This document shows, in pieces, positions 52,201 to 64,000 of a stretch of 64,000 bases of DNA. Within the stretch, counting starts at the first letter, position 1. Each line of letters begins with the position of its first letter. Origin of the DNA: Branchiostoma floridae (taxonomy: Eukaryota > Chordata > Leptocardii > Amphioxiformes > Branchiostomatidae); assembly GCF_000003815.2 (NCBI RefSeq), contig NC_049980.1:29822768-29886767 (forward strand), in the 5' to 3' direction. The position numbers and the translations under genes were made by a program. The notes beneath the pieces are model-generated. The model did no database searches and was not told where the DNA came from. It worked only from the letters and a program-made list of their open reading frames with translations.

Positions 52201-55200
52201 GCTATAAGCGAGATTTAATCAGGCTAAGGTGAAGCTGACAGTGTTTTACGTGTCTTTTTATAAAAGTATAATGTCTACTATAAAAAACACAATATTCTGT
52301 TGTTCCATTAACATACACTATATGATCATGAGCTGCAAGTGTACATTATTTTGCAAAATTTTATTCAATATGGAGCAAATGCACATTCCAGAATATACAC
52401 AGTAACAGCAACAGGCATATATAGTCAATTATACTACAATTTAGAGTAAACACAACCTCACCAGGTGTTTTGGCTTCCTTTTCCCTTGCTGTCTTCTTCA
52501 CTATAAATGACAAGAATAAGAGTTACGTATTAGATATACAATGCGTAAGACTTTCAACCCAAAATAACATATTAACAATATACCTATAGTTACCTTTGCC
52601 AAGAAGGTGATGTTTTGTATGAGTGTTATGGAAGGCATAATTCAAGAAGCTGTGGATGGATCTCTTTGATATTGATATATGGGTAGCTGCTGGAAATAAA
52701 ATGATGTACGATTATGGGCCTCCTAGTGACTGTCTATGGTACTGCAGCAAGACTTCTGGTTTTGATATCGTTCTCATGTTCTGAACATATTTTGGTCATT
52801 TTTGTGGCAGATGGCAGATAGGTTTGTTAAGAAGTGGTAGAGGTTTGGACCCACAAGCAGCTTTTCTTAAGACATTTAACATGAAAACAGGGGGTTGATT
52901 TTTTTTCTTCTGCATATGACCATTGAGGATTTTTGCTGAAATTTACACTATTGACTTTAAAATAGAAGGTCTATTGGACAGGATACATTAATGCACTGAT
53001 CTTTAGTAAGTATAGCAGAGCGTCATTTATATTTTCCACCCAAACAACTCACCAGCAACATAAAAAAAGGCATAACTTCCACCCTTCTATTTATTTACAT
53101 AGGGCGGTTATACCGGCTAATAGTATATAGATACAGATACAGATGTATCTATTTTCCGTTATATCATACCCAAGGTTGCCTTGCTGTCGACAATTACGTC
53201 AATTCTGTTTCCAGGATGTGACTTCACTTCTCTCAGGTGAAAAAAAATAATCTTTAACTGAATTATTCACAACTTTGTGGGCAGCCTACATGAAATATAC
53301 TCTTTCACAACATTTTCTTTTGAATTCTGCTTCTTATCCGCTTCTGACGCAGAGGCTATCAATGTTTTAGTCATTTCGGTCGGCACAAAACAGCAATGTT
53401 CCAAAACAAGATATTTAAAAAATTTCCTCCTTTCGTAGATAAAGGCTCAAGAAGTATTTGAATATGTACACCGTATACATGGTCATGCAGAATAAATGCA
53501 TGATGATAAACTTTGGGCTCTGCCACTGGGAAACCAAAAACACCGAATCTCACCATTTCTTGGTGAGACCACAACCATTATATGATTATCTATGACTGTA
53601 TGATAATGAGCTTCAGCACTTTTCACTATTGTCAACATTATACACTGACGGTTGACGACCAACAGAATAAATGTTACACATATTTTCAAACACCCCTACT
53701 TTTGTTTCTGTATGGTCTAGCCCAGATTGATTGGTCTGCTTTGACACCTTTGACAGTTGGGTAGCAAAACACCTCGCCATCATGACTCCTGCCTCTACCC
53801 TTCTGTTCGTCCTGTGCTTGAGTCAGGGTACCACTGGGTGGGCCATAGCCTTCGACTTCTCCATCCCAAACTGGTAGGTATCAGATCGACTGTCTAGCTT
53901 TTTTTAATCACGCAGTGGTCACTCAACAGGAAAATGATACTGTACATCATTTGTAGGGATTTGAAACATCTTTTCATTTTACATACATCTGTACTTCTAC
54001 AGAACTGTTTCAACTGCAAACTTGAAACACCCTGAAAAAACTCAGTGAAATCAAGTCCCTTAATGAAATAAAACTTAATGAATATATGTACACCAGAGAT
54101 TAACGATATTGCTCTTTCATGCACAGGGGCCACTTCAAATTTCCTGAGGATTTCCTGGGCCAGATACACGAGCCTCCGTGCAACAAGGAGTGCTCTTGTT
54201 CCAATGACAAGATCGACTGCAAGGGAAAGGGTTTCACTGCCGTGCCCGAGCTGACCACCAGACAGCACTACCAGACCTGGCTCGAGGAAATCGATGTCAG
54301 CTACAATCAGATCACGCGGATTCTCGAATCCGACTTGATGGTAAGATATCAATGATGGATCCTACGGTTTTTAAAGACATTATGTACACACAATACATGT
54401 TTTCTACAAGCCAATATTCATCTAGCTAAGAGCTTTTGAAAAAGAGATTTACAGATATTGTATGCTGTGGTTGGTGTTCTTGTACACACATGTACCGCCA
54501 TGCCGGAAACAGCACTACTGCTGAGCATTAGTTGTAAGTAGGTCAATTTGACTGGCTTCAAGGAGAACCATGCACTGTTGGGTCTTTGAAGCCATTTCAT
54601 CAAATAGCTTGGTTCAGTCAATTGCTGCTTCAGAAAACAAAAGGAATGGCCTTTTGCATGGATTGCAAACAGCAACAGTACTGCTTTTGATGCCAAACTA
54701 CAAGACATACACAATCATACACTATATGCTGTAGACCCGTCACAATGTGATTGATGTCAACATGTTTCAAGAAAAATGGCACATGGCAAACAAATCTTTT
54801 ACAACACATTGATAGAAATAGTTACGATTTCTATGGAATTGCATTCTATTCATACATGTATCTGCAACACTTAGCCAAAAACATGTGATCAAAAATACTG
54901 AGTTGAACTGTAAGGCAACAGCCAATCAAAATTTGTCCAAAGATACACAAAAACCCATATGTATATCTTTCACAATTTTACCCGAGATAAACTTTTTTCA
55001 ATGATCCTTACCTTAGTTCCATTTGTCAACAGAATTTGTTAAGTTGAGACTATCCTAATTTCAAAAGTCATTTTCAATTCATCCATGTTTAAAATACCTT
55101 ATTACATAATATAGTTTCTACACATCTCACATAAATGTTCCTTTTGTCAACAAAGTCTAAAGATTAACAGTCATTTTAACCCTATAAATGCCATTCTTGC

Positions 55201-58200
55201 CATTCTTATGATTCCAGACTTGGAGGCCAATGTCATTCACCACAATCAAGTTCAACAACAACAAGATCGTCCAGATCGAAGCCAGTGCCTTCACCATCTT
55301 CCACCACAGCGAGCACCTCTCCCTGGCCCACAACATGCTGACCACCTTCCCCTGGGCGGCCCTCAAGAAGTCCTCCTTCCTCGCCAGCCTGGACCTCCAG
55401 AGCAACATGCTCGCCTCGGCCCCCAGCAGCGCCCTGCAGGGTCTCCGCCTGCTGCTGGAGTTCAACATCCGTAACAACCGCTTCACCGCGCTCCCCAACA
55501 GCTTCTTCCGCTACAACAAGCAGCTGCGTAGAGCTCACCTCGGAGCCAACCCGTGGAGGTGCGACTGCGACAACAACTGGCTGCGTCAGTACATGGAGGA
55601 GAAGGAAGATGTCGTACAAGACGAAGAGAGCGTCTTCTGCGTCAAGCCCGCCCGTCTGGAAGGGATGCTGGTCATGGGGGTCCCAAAGAGCCTCTTCGAG
55701 TGCGTCCCGCCGACCAACAAGGTCACCCACTACCCGCAGGAGTTCAGCCTGAGGGAGGGGCAGGCGGTCTTCATGACCTGCAACGCCAGCGGCGAGGAGC
55801 CGCTCGCCGTCCGGTGGCTGGGCCCGCAGAAGAAACCGGTCGCCACCCGGCGCTTCACCGACAGGGTGCAGGTGACGGGAGGGAAGGACGCGCTCCTGCT
55901 GACGGTCAAGCACCTGACCATGGAGGACATGCCCGGCTACACCTGCGAGTCCTCCAACAGGGGCGGGTCCACCAGCACCTTCGTTCCTCTCAACGTCTCC
56001 TGCACCTCCTCCTGTCCCAAGTCAGCTCCAAAACCAACCCTGCTGGTCGCCGCTCTGGAGGACATAACGTCCAACCAAGCCAAGCTCACCTGGGCGCCAC
56101 AGAAGAGCTCCAACCAGTATCACCTGGCATTTGGCAAGGCAGGAGAGGAGAAAAAGAAGATAAAGACGGCAGTCTTGAAGGCAAGCGATGCTGGCTACAC
56201 CATACAGGGCTTGGAGCCTGCTACAAGCTACACTGTCTGCATCAACACGGCTGCTCCCGTCTCCCCAACCAACTGCCTGTCCTTCAAGACAAAGCCAGCC
56301 ACCAATGAGAAGAAGAAGTCAGCTTCGTCCTCAAGTGTCAACCTCACAGGGGCGATCATCGGAGGCACGGCTGCCCTCAGCTTTCCGTTCGTCATCTTCA
56401 GCGTGGTCTGCCTGTACCTGAAGAATCGCAGGGAGAGGGATGCCGCTGCTGCTGCCGCGGCGGCCGCCGCAAACCTTCACCAGAGCGCCAAGTGGCATGC
56501 CAACAGCAAGATGACCACGTCGCACCACCAGGGACAGAGGTCACCCGACTTCTTCACCCGCTCCGACATGCACCCTCGAAACCAAGCCCCGCACGACAAT
56601 ACCAACAACCGCGCACTGCCCGTCCCGGGCCAAAGGATGGAGCAGCGTGCCCACGGCTTTAAGCCGAACATCCCGCCCCACAGCCCCAGCCGCTGGAAGA
56701 TGACCCAGAACAACCTGACCCCAGTGACCCCACCGAGGGCCATCTACGAGGAAGCCTGCCCAGTGATCAGGGGAAAGTTCCCCCCGCCTCCCATCCCGAG
56801 GGACGTCAACATCTCCATGGCAACAGAAGACATCTACGGCAGGGCTTAGTGATGGCTCGGTCAGGTCACGTGTGAAGGAAAGCCAAGTGATGACAAAAGT
56901 CAGTGTTATCAGTTTTTGAGATACTCTCCACTGTAATTTGGAACCCATTTCCAGTATGAAAGGAAACATATCAGGAAGTAATGTGATTTTCCTTGGTACT
57001 AAATTAATGCCTCACAAATCTGTTACTATCTGTGGTACTGAAATGATGTCAAAGAAAACTGTCTCCGTCCAAGGTACTGAAATGATGTCACACAAGCTGT
57101 CAGTCTGAGGTACTGGAAAGATGTCACAAAAAGTGTCTCTATCCACGGTACTGAAATGATGTCACACCAAACTGTCTTAATGTATGGTACTGAAATAATA
57201 CAGAGTATTAAAAAACATGTCTATCCATGGTACTGAAATGATGTCACACAATACTGTCTCTGTCTGTGGCACTTGCATGTTTTAACCACCACAGCCACTC
57301 TTGATTATACAACAAATCAAGTATCAAATGTAGTTCACTTTGTAACTTGATCACAATGATGTAATGGTACGTCTGGTTGGCAAGACACACTTGAAACTTA
57401 ACTGATGAAATAACAAGGTAGCACCTCTGTTGTTTAGTGAGCTTAGTTTATGTCAGTGTTTAAGATTAACAAAATGTAAGCTTCTTTAGTTGTAAAAAGG
57501 CTAGTTGACGAGAATTTTTAATTAAAAAAGTAATGCACTTTGACACTTTGTATTTATCACACAGCCTTTGCCAACATACACCAAAAATGTAACAAGCAGT
57601 GATTTCCGAGTAATATACCATGCTCTCCAAGCAGAGGTTGATGGGGAAGATTGTGACCTTCTTATCATATGATGGTTGGCTGACAGAATAAATGGGTACA
57701 TGATAAAGTCAAAATTTTCCCCTCGAACATCTGCTTGAAGCATAATGCAAAGTACTGTACACTATTCTTAGTTACTATTTTGTTCTGCTTGAAACTACTT
57801 TGTGCTAAAAGAAATTCTCAAAATAGAAGGCCGATGCTGACTGTTGATAGTGAACACCATAGTACATATTGAATGTGAAAGCACAAGCATTTACTGAATT
57901 TCTACTGAAATTATACATCAGTGGTGACTGTACAAATGTACGAGGTGTCATACGGTGTTTTACAAATTGTAATGATAATCAGCACTTTAATAGGCCTCTA
58001 CAAGAAAAGTAAGTGCACAATTATACGACAATTAGAGCAATAAATTTGTGTAAGACTGAGATTTTTATTTGTCTGAACTATTTTTTGCATGTATGTTTAC
58101 ACTGTCAGGTTACATAACAAAATCTAGATAAAGAAATCAAATTGATAGTAATTGTCAATTTGTGACTGTATAAAAAAACTTCACGTATTTCCAACAAAAG

Positions 58201-61200
58201 CCCGCAGTTCAAACACAAGCTAAATGTACTAGGGAGGGCCCTAATCTCTACCATTTATTACCATCCCAAAGACATAACACGACCATAACACATACAGCAT
58301 GGCCAAAACAGAGGATATAAAAACTATAACTTCTGCTGCAGTATCATAGTAAGCCAGTGTGAGAACCAGAATTAACCTTGTCCTTCATGAAGATTATCCT
58401 TACACGTACTTCACTTGAAAGCTAAACATCATCACAATCCATCACCCATAGCTTCTTCAGTCATGCTGGCAAAAATAGGTTGGAAACACACATTCACAAA
58501 CACACATCACACACATACAAATGCACATCAAAAACAAAACCTCCTATTTCCTTTATAAAGGTTATAAAATAAGCAATCTACCACCACATGTACAGTCACA
58601 CAGGTCTCACCTGTACATCTGAGAAAGTCTTCATACAGGGCGTAGGTCAGCAGCGGCTCGGCCATCTCTCGGAAGAACAGCTTCAGCACGTTACAGACCA
58701 CATGGATGGGGTAGGCCTCCATGTCAACTGCGTCTACGTCTGTAAGGAGAGAAAAGGTGGGCTTGAAAAAAAAGTTTGCCATATAGCATATAGATCACTT
58801 ACTATTTTTTTCACATGTGCCAGGAACCTGATTATGGGCATACCCCACACGGTGGTCAAAAAGGCCCTCAAAAATCCTCACTCGCAAATCATGCATATGG
58901 ATGAGGAAATCAATGTCAATCATCCATTTCACTACTGGCAACAATAGCTGATTGGTTTACGCCGTTGTAGGCGGGGATTACATTTGTTTTGGTCGCTCCA
59001 AGTTGAGCTATTTTTTTACGCGAACTTGCTCCTTTCATATGCGCGTTTTTTCTCCGCCCCCATTGTTCTCCACTTACCAAGTTAACAATACCTGAGCTTT
59101 TCTGTCGGCCATTCTCACGCTGGAGCTCGGCATTGAAACCACCGTTTTAATTCTTTCTGAACTATATATTTGTCTATATATTACCCAACATGCTAAAACT
59201 AAACCTTAGGTGAGCAAAGATCGAAGGAGTTACCGTCACTCCCGGGTCACCGCTTGGGACGGAGCAGTGGGCGTCGTTTACAGACACAACTCGGAAAATT
59301 ATCCGTGCCTTTTTTTACACACACACACACAAAAAGTTGAGTGATAGAAATCCAGTAGTTTTTCGGCGAAGATGAGTATCTATATCTAGAACATGAAAGC
59401 TCAACATACTAGTATACTTAGACCCAAACGTAACGAACCCCTTGATATATTGTGTCTTTGACCAAAGTCCCGGCGTGTCTGTTCCTGTCATGTATACACA
59501 ACAACTCAATTTAAATATAAGACAATAATTGCAACCTACGTTTTTTGATAAACGTGTTCTCTCAAATAACAAACTCCTTATATTCTCGTCTTTCTGTAAA
59601 TGAACTAGGTCCATACCAGCGCTTGACGTGGCGAATGTATCGATATCCGTAATACGCTGGGCATTACATCACATGGTAAACTTCAAACTGGCGTCCTTTG
59701 CCCCGCAATTTTCTTTGTTTAAACTATACCTTATACTATAGAATGGATTTGAAGTAGTAATAAAACGCATGGTAACACGGACGAAAGCATAGCAACCGCA
59801 ACACCATGAAAATTCACCCAACTTACCGTGAGCGTCATTGCCGGGCGCAGCTGCAAGATTCAGCGGGGGCGGCGTAGAGCCCGCCCGCCCGTAATATAAA
59901 CACAACCCGGCCTTTCCTACGGAAGTCTAATATTCTCTCCCTCTCTCTCTCACTCCACACGCACACACAGACATACACACACACAATTGAACGACAGGAC
60001 ACCAGTTTAGTTTCTTGGTGAAGTGAAATTCATATTTTGAACATTTGCACGGAAGCTTAGTTACCGCACACGGAGAACGCAATGCACACTGACCTCACGA
60101 CAAAGCGCGTCTTCAAATCAAGATTCACGAACCGGCGTGTCTAGTCCTGTCCTACAAAATAACTAAAAAATGAAGAAAAAAACTTCGTTCTCCATTTGTA
60201 GAAACAATTTTATATTCCCGTGAATTTTGTAACAGAATCTGCAGTTCGCAATTCACTAAGCTTTGTAAGATTACACACCCAAGCGTTTGATGTGCTATCG
60301 GCTTGCATACACTAGACGAAAAAACTCAACTTTTGGCGCCCTTGGTAGAAAAATGAAAACGGTTCATTACTACAAAGAAAAAGATTTAGACTTAACTATC
60401 AAAGAAGCACAGTAGTAGATCAAACTTTTGTGAAGTATGGGTCAGATATGTAGTGTTGTTACCTGACAGCGGAACCGGATGAAACCGGTTTTCTCTTTTG
60501 TTTACAAAAGTCGAAAAGACGCCATTTTACTATTTGGAACCTCGTTCAAAATTTCTAAAATAATCTTAACTATGGGAGAAAGTGCAGCTGCGAAAGTGCA
60601 CTAAAGATCTTGTAGAATTAATGGTAGCTTCTTGCAGACACAACAAACTGTACAAATAATTTGCTACAGGCAATTCTCTCTCAAATTTCGCGCCCGGGAC
60701 GACAACAATGGGGCCACGCCAGCTCATTTCCATATCACTGCCGTCCCAGGTAAGTTGTTGTAGTAAGAACGTACGGAGGCAAGAACAAACCGCTCTGATG
60801 TTCGCCGACAACCTAATTATAAGTCAAGAGCATAGCCATTCTTCCACGTGAAAATCTGAACAAAACGTACAATTCTTATTTTGAGCCATATCTCCCGGTA
60901 GTTAACACTTAAGCTGACCAAAAAAACTCCATCGTGAAGAAAAAACTATCGCTGCCATCTTGGAGAAAAATCAATCGATTCTCTTCCATCGCTGTGGAAC
61001 TATGGGACAAAACGTAGTGAAAATGTGACAAAATTAGATAAAATGTCGTAGACACTTAAAACTGCATAAGGTGAAATATTCTTAGAGGTCCTAAAGTCTA
61101 AAGCATAGATCAAAGCTTTGCCTGGTGCGTAAAATAGAGCATTAAATTCAAAGTTCAAAGTTCAGTGACCCCAAACGACCTCCAATACGCACATGGAACA

Positions 61201-64000
61201 GCGGGCGATTTGAAGCGTTTTGCACATGGTCATCCCAAATAATTGAGATATTTTTAAGGCGAACTAATGTAATTTTCGTGTGCACATATTTTTTTCCTGA
61301 TGTGATAATCATATCGTGCGTTATGTTGGATGAAATTTGTGTTGTTTTTTTCACACCGCCACGGCTCGCGCGGGCCGGCTTGTGGGCGGAGCACTTTGGC
61401 CTGGCAACGCGGATAATACCCTAGCAACGTGACCACCGTGCCAGGTGACCTACATTTGTATTATACCTTACAAGACTTAGTGATCTATAAGCATATCATA
61501 AACCAACAAGTGAGTACAGCCAACATGTCTTCTTTTACATATATGATACTTATATTCATTATTGTAAATTTCTTACTAATTCTGTCTATGGATTTTCCTG
61601 CCAGCCTGTGAAACCAACATTTGAAGAGGCTTGTTTGAACCTTTATCTACTCGTGAGAAGTCCGAATCAGCCTGCAGGCCTCTTTTTGTTGAGGTTATGA
61701 GGGAGGTATGACTCAGATAAAACATAACAGAGATGCAGATTCCATCGAGTCCTAATAAATCTATGAACATATATCATTATATATGCATGGTACCAAAACA
61801 TAAATGTACACCAAAAGGGGGCTCAGGGTTCATGTCTAATCACTTTGGTCATTTCTTTACTCATTACAAGAGTCTCACTAAGTTTGTCTGTCCCCACCTT
61901 GTACACAATCTTTTGCCTCACATCTTGTCATTCCATAATATTAAAAAACAACAGATACACAAAAACAAACAAACCGAAAACAATCCCACACTTTTTGCGG
62001 AGGTAATGAACTTGCTTTATGTCATCGTACCTGCATTGCACGCGTCCCTCAGCTGTTTAATCTTTGCCGCAGCGCCCGATTTTCTGTAGATGCCCACGGT
62101 GTACAGCCCCTCCTTCTCCACAAAGCTGATGCACTTCTCTACCAGCACCGGAACCTTCCGCCCTTCTGGCAGGAGCGTGGAGATGTCTGCGCCAAAGTAC
62201 TGGTCCTCATACGAGCCAGAATTCTACACACGGAAAAAAAGATGTAGTTTAGCAGAGTATCATTCTCTTCTTGTTCATGTTTGCTCCTGTGATTGCTTTC
62301 CAGCTCACAAGTCTGGCACCAGTTGATAGAGGATTTGACTATAAGCCTAAACTACAATCAAGTTAGAGCTATGATTGGCCTGCCATGTCAAACAGTTCTC
62401 TGAAACGGCATGGTGACATTGCACTATTTCCAAGAAATATCTAATGATTGATGACATACGGGCTAGACATTTAAATGAGGACAGGTGCCAGCCTTTTCAT
62501 TGGGGAAGCGATCAGATGAGTGAGCCTGAGCCAGGATAGGATGCATACCAGACTAGCAGCTTCCAGTACAAATGCATGATGCAAAGATATATAATGCCCT
62601 ACTAGCACTGAGGAAATGAATGTATGTGCTTGTAGAAGATCAGTATATCTAAGGACTGAAATGGATGTATAGATACAAATGTGTACACTGCATAAAAATA
62701 ATAGCTGACTATAGATAGCTTCTTGAAAATCCAAAAAGGTTTATATAAAAACACTGTACAAAGTAATATCATGAAGGAAGGAATTCTAAGGTAAGAGAAG
62801 ACAACATGATAAATGTTTTGAAAAATTCTAAAACAAGGTCAATATTCTCTTCTAGTGCTTTTTCATCTTTTACTTTAAGGGGTGCACAATTTAAAAGGAA
62901 AGTAAGGATAGATTTACTATTTTGATACTTACCCTATTCTTTCTATATAGGAATCCTTTGCAGAAATGTCCTGACTTCTGGTAGCACTTCTTGTGGCAAG
63001 CAAACTTGCATACTGTAAGGGGATGTCAAACATTACTACTATCTCAACATGTTATCCCTGTACACAATACTGTTTGTGTGTGTGTGAGTGTTACCTAATG
63101 GCTGTACCACAATACTGTTCCTCTCTGTGATACTTAGATGATTGACTAACAATACTGTCACTGTCAATGGTACTGAAATGGCTGTCCCATGATACTGTAT
63201 CTGTCTGTGTTACTGAAATGGTTGTATATTGTATCACAATACTGTCACTGTCAATGGTACTTAAATGGCTGTCCCATGATACTGTTTCTGTCTGTGGGAC
63301 TGAAATAATGTCACACAATACTGTCCCTATCAATTGTTCTGAAAAAATACTGTCACTGTCTATAGTACTAAAATGGATATGTCATAATACTGTCCCTGAC
63401 TGTGGCACTGAATTACAATACTGTCCCTGTCTATGGTGCTGAAATGGATATCTCACAATACTGTCCCTGACCATGGCACTGAAATGGCTGTTCCTCAATG
63501 CTGTCCCTGTCTACGGTACTGAAATGACGTCACACAATACTGTCCCTGTTTGTGGATCTGAAATGTCACACAATACTTTCTCTCTCTGTGATACTGAAAT
63601 AATGTCCAACAATAATGTCACTGTCTGTGACACTTAATGGCTGTAATACATAACTATCAATGTCTGTGGTACTAAAATGGCTGTTCCATGATACTGTCCC
63701 TGTCTGCGTTGCTGTAATGTCACACAATACTGTCCTTGTTTGCCGTACTGAAATGATGCCACACAGTACTATCCCTGTATGTGGCACTGAATGTTTCTAC
63801 CGCTGTTCAATAACTTCACCACTAAAGCCACTTCCTTCATACATCACAAAACTTCATTCTATTATTGATTCCCACTTTGGTTACACATGAATATTCATGA
63901 GGATAGAATGGCACCTACATTGGCACAGCATGCCCTTTGACCCAGACTTGATGAGGTTGGAGCACTGCTCACAGAACGTGGCAATGTTGAACTGGACTGT
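46234..64000 (-). CDS. Unconventional myosin IX (MYO9-type), 3' half: C1, RhoGAP, tail
   Basis: Constitutive exons, 5' to 3' on the minus strand: 64000(partial)-63919, 63012-62933, 62223-62031, 58739-58611, 52047-51936, 50950-50819, 50195-50072, 48459-48323, 47662-47508 and 46514-46234. All junctions are phase-compatible; 474 residues are visible. First comes a C1 zinc finger (FCEQCSNLIKSGSKG, CQLCKFACHKKC). A RhoGAP domain follows, with the arginine-finger loop GIYRKSG, FFREMAEPLLTYALYEDFL, FERLVFHLAR and the conserved Asn in LMTPNSLAIVF. The tail has an acidic coiled segment and a Ser/Arg-rich end. C1 immediately before RhoGAP with CKFACHKKC matches myosin IX (human CKYACHKKC). Myosin IX is a motor that inactivates Rho; head and IQ exons lie right of the window. 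It is probably the single pre-duplication relative of MYO9A and MYO9B. Confidence 0.9.
48294..48322. repeat. (ACATGT)n microsatellite
   Basis: Alternating ACATGT units directly abut the donor of the 48459-48323 myosin IX exon; the donor GTATGT merges into the repeat. Confidence 0.8.
49868..49990 (+). repeat. tRNA-derived SINE
   Basis: A-box-like GGCACAATAGGCAGCGCG and B box GAGTTCGAAACC at tRNA-like spacing are followed by a non-tRNA body (GTGCCCTTGGGACTTGATAG). It lies in a myosin IX intron. Confidence 0.6.
50981..51257 (-). repeat. tRNA-derived SINE, near full length
   Basis: The minus strand has A-box-like TGGCCTAGTGGGTAGAG and B box GAGTTCGATCCCC within about 75 bp of the start. A body of about 200 bp ends CCTATGCACCATTAGGCGC. 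It lies in a myosin IX intron. It is not called a tRNA gene because the acceptor stem does not pair and the unit continues into a SINE body. Confidence 0.65.
51412..51645. repeat. 25-bp tandem repeat, nine copies
   Basis: Nine copies of CAGAGGCTTGATCACCTTTT with an ACATA/ACATG linker; some linkers are lengthened by ACATGT. It is intronic in the myosin IX gene. Confidence 0.9.
52462..52500 (-). CDS. Candidate cassette exon of the myosin IX RhoGAP domain (39 bp)
   Basis: Acceptor TTTATAG and donor CTG|GTGAGG bound 39 bp that are phase 1 at both sides. Inclusion adds 13 residues (VKKTAREKEAKTP) between DFLRCT and MTEEARSETI without breaking the frame. That position is a surface loop after the third RhoGAP exon in family alignments. 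Splicing is inferred from sequence only. Confidence 0.5.
52594..52689 (-). CDS. Possible second cassette exon of the myosin IX RhoGAP domain (96 bp)
   Basis: Acceptor TTATTTCCAG and donor AAAG|GTAACT bound 96 bp, open and phase 1 at both sides. It would insert 32 residues (SIHSFLNYAFHNTHTKHH within) at the same loop. The content is unlike RhoGAP, so this is weaker than the 39-bp exon. Confidence 0.28.
53782..56849 (+). CDS. LRR-Ig-FN3 single-pass receptor (LRIT-like), three exons
   Basis: Exons 53782-53873, 54127-54340 and 55218-56849 join in phases 2 and 0; 645 residues. It has a signal peptide (TLLFVLCLSQGTTGWA), a cysteine-rich LRR N-cap (Cys49, 53, 55 and 62), several leucine-rich repeats, and an LRR C-cap near residues 213-265 (NPWRCDCDNNWLRQY). 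Then come a C2-type Ig domain (VFMTCNASG ... GYTCESS), an FN3 domain (about 373-460, ITSNQAKLTW, LEPATSYTVCI), a membrane segment (AIIGGTAALSFPFVIFSVV) and a basic stop. The cytosolic tail of about 140 residues has an Ala run and a Pro-rich end. The order LRR-Ig-FN3-TM is that of LRIT proteins; AMIGO, LINGO and ISLR2 lack FN3. Such proteins act in adhesion and synapse organisation. The gene lies inside a myosin IX intron on the opposite strand. GC-rich exon 3 contrasts with AT-rich surroundings. Confidence 0.88.
56985..57275. repeat. ~39-bp tandem repeat (TACTGAAATGATGTCACAC units)
   Basis: About six imperfect units of the type CTGTCTCTGTCCATGGTACT followed by GAAATGATGTCACAC, in the 3' UTR of the LRR receptor gene. 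The same unit is found at 63055-63795. Confidence 0.85.
58039..58044 (+). terminator. Candidate poly(A) signal of the LRR-Ig-FN3 gene
   Basis: AATAAA lies about 1.2 kb after the stop codon; it is the first canonical signal seen. This would place the tandem repeat at 56985-57275 inside the 3' UTR. Confidence 0.35.
58740..62030. other. Myosin IX intron, no internal gene supported
   Basis: A 3.3-kb intron inside the RhoGAP coding region. It holds (CA)n tracts near 59318-59331 and CT/CA tracts near 59935-59990, and stretches of moderately GC-rich sequence (58970-59280, 59810-59920). Those stretches could contain alternative promoters, but no coding exon is identifiable. Confidence 0.45.
63055..63795. 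repeat. ~39-bp tandem repeat array (ATACTGTCCCTGTCTATGGTACTGAAATG type)
   Basis: About eighteen imperfect units containing AATACTGTCCCTGTCTATGG followed by TACTGAAATGGCTGT or TACTGAAATGATGTCACAC. It fills the myosin IX intron between the two C1-domain exons. It is the same family as 56985-57275. Confidence 0.9.

Noticed and set aside
55233-55913. 226-residue minus-strand frame
   Set aside because: Antisense to the GC-rich LRR and Ig exon, whose sense frame has clear domains.

Overview
The window is animal genomic DNA, most likely from a cephalochordate (amphioxus, Branchiostoma). Genes are split by phase-consistent GT-AG introns, AATAAA signals follow coding ends, and foldback elements, tRNA-derived SINEs, a LINE, a mariner remnant and minisatellites are dense. 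The gene set is bilaterian (FEM1B, CLN6, myosin IX, an LRR-Ig-FN3 receptor, a MAM receptor). The species call is inference. A 125-base run of N (31648-31772) marks an assembly gap.

Layout. 330-3158 (+): last five coding exons of a MAM-domain, Thr-rich-stalk, single-pass receptor. 3535-9769: no gene supported; foldback elements. 9770-12862 (+): a one-exon gene for a 1030-residue charged protein with five copies of a ~65-residue WW-containing repeat that I do not recognise. 14216-15509 (-): two-exon type II membrane protein. 15497-25305 and 25512-32835: two copies of a head-to-tail tandem duplication, each with a complete two-exon FEM1B-like gene on the minus strand plus its promoter. 32878-43464 (+): CLN6, seven exons, head to head with the second FEM1B copy. 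46234-64000 (-): 3' half of a myosin IX gene (C1 and RhoGAP domains and tail), converging on CLN6 and running off the right edge. 53782-56849 (+): an LRR-Ig-FN3 membrane receptor nested in a myosin IX intron on the opposite strand.

Mobile DNA. Two near-identical, oppositely oriented ~1.1 kb elements (17295-18404 and 36214-37319) have ~205 bp terminal inverted repeats and perfect 9-bp target duplications. Each carries the same frameshifted RecQ-helicase fragment, so they look like Pack-MULE elements in an animal. An internally deleted mariner sits in the 3' UTR of the second FEM1B copy, with the empty site preserved in the first copy. A LINE with an open endonuclease-RT reading frame has split a minisatellite in CLN6 that amplifies an exon end together with its splice donor.

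How the genes relate. FEM1B (CRL2 ubiquitin-ligase substrate receptor), CLN6 (ER factor for lysosomal enzyme export) and MYO9A lie together on human 15q23, so this interval looks like conserved chordate synteny. The tandem duplication began inside exon 1 of the type II membrane gene and ended just upstream of CLN6. As a result CLN6 kept one copy of the shared promoter and the type II gene kept its own start, while a start-codon relic remains at 25512-25535. Exons were found by reading conserved protein segments and splice phases by eye; transcript ends and untranslated exons are not determined.
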